Origin: Glaciimonas sp.
GTDB taxonomy: Bacteria > Pseudomonadota > Gammaproteobacteria > Burkholderiales > Burkholderiaceae
Assembly: GCA_014377145.1 (NCBI GenBank)
Contig: JACMQE010000250.1
Coordinates: forward strand, 1 to 5,938
Direction: 5' to 3'
DNA: 5,938 nucleotides
Notes under the pieces: model-generated
Seen by the model: the letters and a program-made list of their open reading frames with translations, nothing else
What the model was told of the DNA's origin: nothing
Databases searched by the model: none
Shown: positions 1-5,091 of the stretch, in pieces
Numbering within the stretch: the stretch's first letter is position 1
Layout: every line of letters starts with the position of its first letter
Position numbers and translations under genes: made by a program

Positions 1-138
1 CCAACGCCTGAAGCCATAGGCAAACTGGGGTGACCCATGGAAGAGTGTGGCTTGTACCATCCACCAAAGTTGCACGGCCAATGCCGAGCGGCCACGAAAA
101 CCTGCTGGCATTCGAAAGCGTGACAAGTCCTGCATCAT
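1..138 (-). CDS. wcaF: WcaF-family polysaccharide acetyltransferase, N-terminal part (runs off left edge)
   Basis: Translating leftwards from ATG at 138 gives 46 open codons that reach the window edge without a stop. The product starts MMQDLSRFRMPAGFRGRS and continues through QLWWMVQATLFHGSPQ to GFRRW. This is the conserved N-terminal lead of WcaF-type acetyltransferases, which in E. coli colanic acid synthesis transfer acetyl groups to a sugar of the polymer unit; E. coli WcaF also begins MQDLS as I recall it. The left-handed beta-helix hexapeptide domain with the active-site histidine would lie beyond the edge, so catalysis cannot be judged. The family is about 180-200 residues, so roughly a quarter is visible. 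The first ATG overlaps the upstream gene's TGA as ATGA; the second ATG (135-133) matches the usual family start and is equally possible. Translational coupling to the upstream glycosyltransferase is likely. The family call is firm; the target sugar is unknown and the polymer need not be colanic acid. Confidence 0.85.
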   Translation of the reverse strand, partial: MMQDLSRFRMPAGFRGRSALAVQLWWMVQATLFHGSPQFAYGFRRW

Positions 139-1232
139 GCCGACACAGGCTTGGTTATTCCGTTACCACCCATTTCAGCCATAAGACTTTCAAGCACCGC
201 CTTGTTTGATGCTCGTCCTGCCTCGAAAATCGCCCTGGCGGAGTGACGCGCCTGGACTAACAGCACATGGTTCTCGGCCAGCGGTCGCAGCGCCTCGATG
301 GCATGTTTGGCAAACGTCTCCGAGTAAGAAAAGACAGCGCCCGCAGCGGCGGGAACCATGCCCTCAATGCAACCGCGCGCAAACGCGATCACCGGCACAC
401 CATGGCCCAAGGCCTCCAGAATGGTGACGGGCTCGGCTTCCTGCAATTTCGACGGAAAAAACAGAATATCAATATTTGCAAAAAACGCGCTTTTCGCCAC
501 CCCATACACAGCACCGACATGCTGGACGTTCGTGCTAGCGGCCAAAGTCGCGCTAAAAGATTCCTTGATGGCAGAGTCAACCGGCCCGGCAATTACGCCT
601 TGGAGCGAAACGCCAAGCGCCTGCGATTCACGCAAGACGGCAAAGAATTCAAAAATCCCCTTTTCAGCCGTGATATTGGACAAAAAACCAATCCGCAGAG
701 CTGCCGGTTGGGCATGTACAAGGGCCATGCATGAAGCGGGAGCTTCAATATCTTCAAGAAAAGCTGAGTTGGAGAGCACCCTCATATTGACCAGTTCAAT
801 CCCGTATTGCTTCATCAACTGCTGGCCCATACACTCGCACAACACGACATGTGTGGCGTCACGCAGCGCCCGAAGGGACACGACTGCTGAAAGCCGACGA
901 TCGTTCAAGTAAGAAAAGCTATGGTGATGCACAAATATGGGAATGTCCCGTAATCGGGCTAGCAGCACAAAAGCCAGGTCAATCCACTGCCGATATCCAC
1001 CCGACAACGCCAAGTAAAGCGCTTTGGGCCTGCGACGCACAACACAAAGCAAGAAGCGCCACAAAATAAACAAAAAACTCAATCGGCTGGCGCGCGGCGT
1101 CATGTCGAAAGCTAGTACTTGGTGTCGACTACGTAATGCTATCAACATACGCCGATTGATCTCCGAAAACCCATGCACGGGCGGCGGCAACGGGCCGACA
1201 AAAAAAATTGTTGCAGTATGTAGGCTTTTCAA
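135..1232 (-). CDS. GT4-family glycosyltransferase (365 aa)
   Basis: This is a predicted cytoplasmic, retaining glycosyltransferase of the GT-B fold that would add one sugar from a nucleotide-sugar donor to the lipid-linked repeat unit. The N-terminus has the GPLPPPVHG loop (residues 13-21) common at the acceptor side of GT4 enzymes. A hydrophobic stretch at about 51-65, followed by RRR, could help membrane association. HHHS lies at 102-105. The donor domain begins near 180 with IGFLSN, carries EKG (K191) and AGP (215-217), and ends in a canonical EX7E motif, E265 to E273, followed by ALGHGVPVIA. Length is normal for the family. The start is TTG at 1232: an in-frame TAA lies seven codons upstream, and the next in-frame ATG (residue 29) would remove the PPP loop. 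TTG overlaps the preceding gene's TGA as TTGA and has no clear Shine-Dalgarno sequence, so it probably depends on coupling. Donor and linkage cannot be read from sequence. Confidence 0.92.
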   Translation of the reverse strand: MKSLHTATIFFVGPLPPPVHGFSEINRRMLIALRSRHQVLAFDMTPRASRLSFLFILWRFLLCVVRRRPKALYLALSGGYRQWIDLAFVLLARLRDIPIFVHHHSFSYLNDRRLSAVVSLRALRDATHVVLCECMGQQLMKQYGIELVNMRVLSNSAFLEDIEAPASCMALVHAQPAALRIGFLSNITAEKGIFEFFAVLRESQALGVSLQGVIAGPVDSAIKESFSATLAASTNVQHVGAVYGVAKSAFFANIDILFFPSKLQEAEPVTILEALGHGVPVIAFARGCIEGMVPAAAGAVFSYSETFAKHAIEALRPLAENHVLLVQARHSARAIFEAGRASNKAVLESLMAEMGGNGITKPVSA

Positions 1233-2374
1233 TTTGTTGCCAAGATTTGTTTACATCCGTTAAAAATCTCTTCAGCAGCTGCCTCAGGCGTAAAGGTTGA
1301 AATCAAATCAATGCAGTATCGTGCAGTAAGTTCAACATCAGCAAAAGCCGTTGGCACAGCTAACAGTACTTTCGCCAGCTCATCTGCGTTTCCAGATTCA
1401 AACACAAAGCCAGTGGATCGATTTACAACGAGCTCTGGTACACATCCACAACGGCTGCTAACCACAACCGGGCAACCGTAACTTAATGCTTCATTTACAA
1501 CCAACCCCCATGGTTCGCTATAGCTAGGGAGCACCAGGCACGAGGCTCTGGAGTATTCATCAGCCAAAGCATCACTATCCATGCTTCCCATGAAAAAGAC
1601 TGATTCACTCAAACCTAAGAAGCGCGACAGGTCTTCCAACTCTTGTCGTTGCGGGCCGGAGCCAACCAATACCAAAATAACACAAGGCAGTGTTTCTTTT
1701 ACTTTCCAAAAAGCTCTCAGCATCAACTCTAGTGACTTTTCTGGTGATAGCCTGCCTACATACAAAAAACGCGGAGCACTTGGGGCAGGCCCAAGCTGAA
1801 TTCGCTGTTGAAATGCGCGCGCCGGCGTGTAATTAAAAGGTAACGCTGCGGCTTGGCAGCGCTTATACACCTTCTGTGGTTGTACACCGTATGCAACTAG
1901 ATAACTCTTAGCCCGCTCACCGTATGCAAAAAATCCGTGGCACGAATAAAAAAACAACCTTTTAAATAGGCCCTTTATAAACGTCTGTGGCTGGTCAAAT
2001 ATTGTTGAGTCGCAGAAAACAGCTCTTTTCTTTCCTTTTAATATTGTAGCCATCAACATTATCCAGAACTCAAGCTTATGGTATCCGGGCAGCAAAACAA
2101 GGTCAGCATCAGACCTCCAAACAGAAATGAAAAGTTTTAAGACAAGTCGCGCTTTGGGAATAGAGTCATAAGCGCCCCTAAACATGAGCTCATACGGATA
2201 CGAATGGTAACGTAAATCTATGTCATTTAGTGATATACGCTGTTTGTCGGTCTCTGCTATTTGGAAAAAATGAATCACAAACCCCTCGCGTAAAGAAAGC
2301 TTGTATAAATCTGAGAATACCAAACCTTTGTACTTCGACCATATAATATTATGGTAACAACTAATAGAAATCAC
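1229..2374 (-). CDS. GT4-family glycosyltransferase (381 aa)
   Basis: This is a predicted cytoplasmic retaining glycosyltransferase with a typical Glycos_transf_1 donor domain. The N-terminal domain (about 1-195) includes FCDSTIFDQP (120-129), then a positively charged helix and FFAYGERAKSYLVAYGV (148-164), an arrangement common in GT4 enzymes that act in polysaccharide loci. The C-terminal domain opens with FLYVGRLSPEKSLE (203-216; R208 and K213 are the expected donor-phosphate contacts), then VGSGP (237-241) and a full EX7E motif, E287 to E295, in EPWGLVVNEALSYGCPVVV. Length is normal. The start is GTG at 2374: an in-frame TAG lies seven codons upstream, and the next in-frame ATG is residue 63, inside the first domain. 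A Shine-Dalgarno-like AGGGG sits 6 bases upstream. It follows the polymerase after 29 bases and overlaps the next glycosyltransferase by 4 bases, so it is part of the same transcript. Sugar specificity is not predictable. Confidence 0.93.
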   Translation of the reverse strand: MISISCYHNIIWSKYKGLVFSDLYKLSLREGFVIHFFQIAETDKQRISLNDIDLRYHSYPYELMFRGAYDSIPKARLVLKLFISVWRSDADLVLLPGYHKLEFWIMLMATILKGKKRAVFCDSTIFDQPQTFIKGLFKRLFFYSCHGFFAYGERAKSYLVAYGVQPQKVYKRCQAAALPFNYTPARAFQQRIQLGPAPSAPRFLYVGRLSPEKSLELMLRAFWKVKETLPCVILVLVGSGPQRQELEDLSRFLGLSESVFFMGSMDSDALADEYSRASCLVLPSYSEPWGLVVNEALSYGCPVVVSSRCGCVPELVVNRSTGFVFESGNADELAKVLLAVPTAFADVELTARYCIDLISTFTPEAAAEEIFNGCKQILATN

Positions 2375-2380
2375 TTTTAA

Positions 2381-2385
2381 CCCCT
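2381..2385 (-). promoter_or_regulatory. Ribosome binding site for the GTG start at 2374
   Basis: The minus strand reads AGGGG, then TTAAAA, then GTG. The 6-base spacing supports the GTG as the true start. It is the clearest Shine-Dalgarno-like sequence in the window; the polymerase and the 3747-4931 gene have only A-rich, weak leaders. Confidence 0.55.
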
Positions 2386-2403
2386 GAAGTAATGCCTAGT
2401 GAC

Positions 2404-3711
2404 TCACGCAATATTACGCACTGTATTAGCCCGTAAGCTCAAACACAGGATTAAAGCCGAAACGGCACCTAAAGTTAGCCCGACAGCTCTCGAACCAAAT
2501 GGAAAACTAGTAAAGCTGCCAGCTATGATGCAAATGTAACTTAGTCCCAAACTGAGACTTAAGTGGCGACGATGTCGATTCATAATAAAACGCGCAGCCA
2601 AAATCAGCACAAATGTACGCCTTAGAACATAGCAAAAGAATCCAACAGCTGCGCTGCCGACAATCAAACCGCTCGTAAAAAAAGTGTAAACCCAAAGAGA
2701 GTGACTGCCATTCCAATAATCTTCTGGAATTTCGTCAATACCAACATTAATTGCCACTAAGTCAGCGTAAACACCCGAGTATGTGTATGGTGCCCCAAAT
2801 CCCAATCCTAAAAAAAAGTTTATGGGTGTGGAAAATAATTTGTTTAATTGATCATCGAACTCACCAAGTCTAGCAGCGGTAGTAACATCAAAGCCATCTT
2901 TCTCTATACTCCCGAATAAACGCTCAGTCCATAGATTCAGAAAATTGAAATCGTTCGTTTGACCCAGTTGAGTGTATCCGTAATTGATAATAATAAGAAG
3001 TAAACCAGCAAATGAAATAGGGACAAATATCTTAAAAATAGTTAAGGTCCAAGTTTTTAAGTTTCTAGAATTCCCCAAAGCTGCGAATACAAACGTAACT
3101 GTAACTGCCACCAGAGTTGATCGCGTCTGGCTAATTATCAATATAAGCACTACAAAAAAGAAAAATATATATTCAATTTTATTACGGACACCAGACGCGA
3201 TAGATGATGCCATGTACGCAATTGCAAATGGCATTGTTGAGGCGACCGCATAATATCGAACGGTTAAAATACTTACGTTTTCGCGCTGGAATGCGACAAA
3301 CACAGTCCATATTATTGCCAAAAAAACCGAAACTTTTATAATCGGATAAATTTCTTTTACCACTGTGTCTACGTTGTATATCTTGCAAAGACTATTAACC
3401 ACACAAAACGATAAAATAAATAATACATAAGGGGCAATCACTGTTATATATCGCGAAAGCAGTACACCCTGCAAAAATGCAACTACGAACGAATAGGCAA
3501 GAAATCCTAACAAATAATAATTTAAAATTTGTAATTTATTACTAGCATAAATAGTTCTTCGATTAAGAAGCAATATATTCATTACAGCAAGACATATTAC
3601 AATACCACTGAAAGATACTATTTGATAAATACCACCTGATTGCTGACCTTTGAAATCAAAGGCAGCAAGCAAAAAGCAGATCCAAAATAGTTTAATAAAA
3701 ACTGCAGACAT
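2404..3711 (-). CDS. wzy: Wzy-type polysaccharide repeat-unit polymerase (O-antigen polymerase/ligase family)
   Basis: This is a multi-pass inner-membrane protein of 435 residues, the usual size for Wzy. Hydrophobic segments lie near 3-18, 28-49, 62-86, 90-110, 124-141, 155-173, 179-194, 198-212, 224-244, 339-361, 364-375, 384-404 and 409-427, giving about 11-13 spans. The large loop at about 245-337 is the expected major periplasmic loop. It contains AARLGEFDD (R281, E284), then FFLGLGFGAPY (299-309) and SHSLW (336-340, H337) leading into the next helix; this R...GxGxG...H(S/N)xxxW order is characteristic of the Wzy_C / O-antigen ligase superfamily. SQTRST (194-199) is also typical. The enzyme would join lipid-linked repeat units in the periplasm. 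The ATG start at 3711 is fixed by an in-frame TAA two codons upstream; no strong ribosome site is visible. The gene is markedly AT-rich compared with the left flank. A WaaL-type ligase is the main alternative, but its place among glycosyltransferases favours a polymerase. Confidence 0.82.
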   Translation of the reverse strand: MSAVFIKLFWICFLLAAFDFKGQQSGGIYQIVSFSGIVICLAVMNILLLNRRTIYASNKLQILNYYLLGFLAYSFVVAFLQGVLLSRYITVIAPYVLFILSFCVVNSLCKIYNVDTVVKEIYPIIKVSVFLAIIWTVFVAFQRENVSILTVRYYAVASTMPFAIAYMASSIASGVRNKIEYIFFFFVVLILIISQTRSTLVAVTVTFVFAALGNSRNLKTWTLTIFKIFVPISFAGLLLIIINYGYTQLGQTNDFNFLNLWTERLFGSIEKDGFDVTTAARLGEFDDQLNKLFSTPINFFLGLGFGAPYTYSGVYADLVAINVGIDEIPEDYWNGSHSLWVYTFFTSGLIVGSAAVGFFCYVLRRTFVLILAARFIMNRHRRHLSLSLGLSYICIIAGSFTSFPFGSRAVGLTLGAVSALILCLSLRANTVRNIA

Positions 3712-3746
3712 TTTTTACTTTAATCTATGAATGGCAAGAACACTTT

Positions 3747-4931
3747 TCATTCTGAAATTGAGCAGATAAAGTTCTTCCACGTATGGTTTTTTATAAAGTA
3801 TTCATTCTGTGGTGGCGGTTCAATTTTCACTCTTTCTTTTAATCGTTGCAAGCAGTCTTGCACCTGAGCTTGGTTATTAATATTAATAACAGCAGCATTA
3901 TAGATGTCCTTTGAATACCAGCCGATAAGTCCGTTATCACAAGCGATTATTGGTTTCGATAAGCTTGCTGCAATAATTAATACTCCGCTCATTCCATAGT
4001 GCTTACGATATCCAAGCCAAATCGCATTTGCTGCCGCGAAAACTAGTTGCTCTTCTGCTTCACTCACAAATTTATTTATTACCCTGACGCGCTTCTCCCG
4101 AACCAATTTAGTAACCTGAACTGTCTGCATAAATTTTTCAATAGCTCTCGATTGATGCCCAACCATTAACAGTTGTACTGTTGTTGGCGTGGTAGGGGCG
4201 CCCAACGCCTCCACTAGTGCGTCCAACCCCTTGCGCTCATCAATCGCACCATAGACCAAAATAACAATAGCTTCGTCTGGTATTTTTAGCAAATTGCGGG
4301 CAGTTTCGTAGGTATGGTCACCTTTTAACTCTGCAGGGTCAGCAACATACGCCAAACGGTGCAACTGATTGGGGCGTTGTTCTGCCACGTACCGATGAAG
4401 CAACTCATCGATGGTGTATACGCGCTTCAAGTGTTTATTTTTCAGTAGCCTTATAAATAACTCTTGCTTCACCTTAGCGAACTTGGGTTTTGGTGCGACA
4501 ACATTGTATTTGTGATAATGGAAAGACGGCCGCATGCAGATACCACCCCATGGTGTAGATCCAAAAGGCGAGCCCAGCAGGCCCAGCGCATAGAGACAGT
4601 AGTCCAGGTAAGGAAGGAACACGTAGCTCACCGGGCTGGCTTGATTGACGGAGCGATAAACCTGACCAAATAGTCGCCTAAGTGCAAACTCCCGGCTGGG
4701 TTCGCCCAAGCGGGAACCAAATGCTGCGTCGTATTTGGCATTATCAATCGGAGCCACGTTATATGCAGCGCCGAACCGGGCTTTCAACCGTTCAATCGCA
4801 GGGTGTAATACATCTCGCTGCAAGACCGACGCAGTAACCAAGTGGCCCGCGTCCATGTATCCAGCTGCAATACGCTCAAGATATCCGGCGTGATGGCCTG
4901 TGAGGGCGACTTCAATAATCAGAATATGCAC
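3747..4931 (-). CDS. GT4-like glycosyltransferase lacking the EX7E glutamates (394 aa)
   Basis: This is probably a cytoplasmic GT-B glycosyltransferase for the same polysaccharide. It begins MHILIIEVALTGHHAGYLER, a first beta strand followed by a GHxxGYL loop typical of the acceptor domain. PWGGICMRPSFHYHKY lies at 127-142. The donor domain contains ILVYGAIDERKGLDALVEAL (224-243, R233 and K234 as likely phosphate contacts), VGH (257-259), and IWLGYRKHYGMSG followed by SLSKPIIACDNG. In the canonical EX7E position this protein has Y312 and I320 instead of the two glutamates. The start is GTG at 4931: an in-frame TAG lies four codons upstream, and the next ATG (residue 26) would cut off the GHHAGYL loop. 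It begins after a 160-base AT-rich gap and ends 35 bases before the polymerase. The first half is richer in GC (about 55-58% in sampled lines) than the last part (about 32-42%). The family placement is good; an inactive or divergent catalytic mode is possible. Confidence 0.85.
   Translation of the reverse strand: MHILIIEVALTGHHAGYLERIAAGYMDAGHLVTASVLQRDVLHPAIERLKARFGAAYNVAPIDNAKYDAAFGSRLGEPSREFALRRLFGQVYRSVNQASPVSYVFLPYLDYCLYALGLLGSPFGSTPWGGICMRPSFHYHKYNVVAPKPKFAKVKQELFIRLLKNKHLKRVYTIDELLHRYVAEQRPNQLHRLAYVADPAELKGDHTYETARNLLKIPDEAIVILVYGAIDERKGLDALVEALGAPTTPTTVQLLMVGHQSRAIEKFMQTVQVTKLVREKRVRVINKFVSEAEEQLVFAAANAIWLGYRKHYGMSGVLIIAASLSKPIIACDNGLIGWYSKDIYNAAVININNQAQVQDCLQRLKERVKIEPPPQNEYFIKNHTWKNFICSISE
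3873..3890. repeat. Perfect 18-bp AT-rich palindrome inside a coding region
   Basis: GTTATTAATATTAATAAC is its own reverse complement, with two 9-base arms and no spacer. It encodes residues 348-353 (VININN) of the 3747-4931 glycosyltransferase. It may be chance in AT-rich, asparagine/isoleucine-coding DNA. Confidence 0.4.
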
Positions 4932-4971
4932 TATATTTAACTAAATTCTATTACATTTATTACTCTATATC

Positions 4972-4988
4972 TGTCATTAATAATGACA
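4972..4988. promoter_or_regulatory. Perfect 17-bp dyad, possible operator
   Basis: TGTCATTAATAATGACA has 8-base arms (TGTCATTA / TAATGACA) around a single central A at 4980. A one-base centre suits binding by a dimeric protein better than an RNA hairpin. It lies 41 bases upstream of the GTG at 4931 and is partly bracketed by direct repeats of ATATCTGT (4967-4974 and 4989-4996, 22 bases apart, two helical turns). No specific regulator can be named. Confidence 0.35.
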
Positions 4989-5004
4989 ATATCTGTATCT
5001 TCAA
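4977..5004 (-). promoter_or_regulatory. Weak sigma70-like promoter candidate overlapping the dyad
   Basis: On the minus strand TTGAAG (5004-4999, four of six matches to TTGACA) is followed after 16 bases by TATTAA (4982-4977, four of six matches to TATAAT). Transcription would begin near 4970 and give a leader of about 40 bases before the GTG at 4931. The -10 would sit in the centre of the 17-bp dyad, a layout expected for repression. In AT-rich DNA such partial matches are common. Confidence 0.2.
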
Positions 5005-5074
5005 TTATTTACACTTGACAGCCCCCAAACGCATCGAAAATATTGTCTAAAATGTTTACTGCAAATAATACAGG

Positions 5075-5088
5075 TACTATTAATAGTA
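5075..5088. repeat. Perfect 14-bp palindrome just after a stop codon
   Basis: TACTATTAATAGTA has 7-base arms and starts 3 bases after the TGA of the right-hand glycosyltransferase in the direction of transcription. Its stem is AT-rich (two G/C pairs across the full dyad) and no T run follows, so it is not a convincing terminator. It shares the TTAAT-type core with the dyad at 4972-4988. Confidence 0.35.
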
Positions 5089-5091
5089 AAT

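Larger units (their letters stand above)
4932..5091. other. 160-bp AT-rich intergenic spacer
   Basis: This is the only sizeable non-coding gap in the window, lying between the TGA of the right-hand glycosyltransferase (5094-5092) and the GTG of the next gene (4931). It is strongly AT-rich and contains two perfect dyads, a short direct repeat and a weak minus-strand promoter candidate. Neither strand shows a credible small gene; the longest ATG-started minus-strand frame I found is nine codons (MRLGAVKCK). There is no GC-rich hairpin followed by a T run, so no intrinsic terminator is evident. Confidence 0.6.

Noticed and set aside
389..592. Minus-strand 67-codon frame inside the same glycosyltransferase
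   Set aside because: It is an alternate-frame shadow of the EX7E region and has no independent start context or family signature.
358..912. Plus-strand open frame of 184 codons opposite the glycosyltransferase at 135-1232, with other shorter plus-strand frames nearby
   Set aside because: It lies wholly antisense to a gene with clear GT4 motifs. Its product shows no recognisable domain and looks like random translation, and several overlapping antisense frames of similar kind are present, as expected from the higher GC content here.
2507..3388. Small minus-strand frames (2507-2716, 3182-3388) and a plus-strand frame (2984-3253) within the polymerase
   Set aside because: They overlap the intact, motif-bearing polymerase frame and have no recognisable product or ribosome site.
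5015..5044. Plus-strand TTGACA (5015-5020) followed after 18 bases by AATATT (5039-5044), a possible antisense promoter
   Set aside because: The -35 is perfect but the -10 matches only four of six bases. It would transcribe into the 3' end of the right-hand transferase with no gene to serve. In AT-rich DNA it is not strong enough to call without transcript data.
5037..5091. Possible intrinsic terminator after the right-hand glycosyltransferase
   Set aside because: The only perfect inverted repeat (5075-5088) has a weak AT-rich stem with no loop and is followed by CCTGTATT rather than a T run on the minus strand.
4932..5091. Small gene or toxin/antitoxin-like frame in the spacer
   Set aside because: Both strands are broken by frequent stops. 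The longest ATG-started minus-strand frame I found is nine codons, with no ribosome site.
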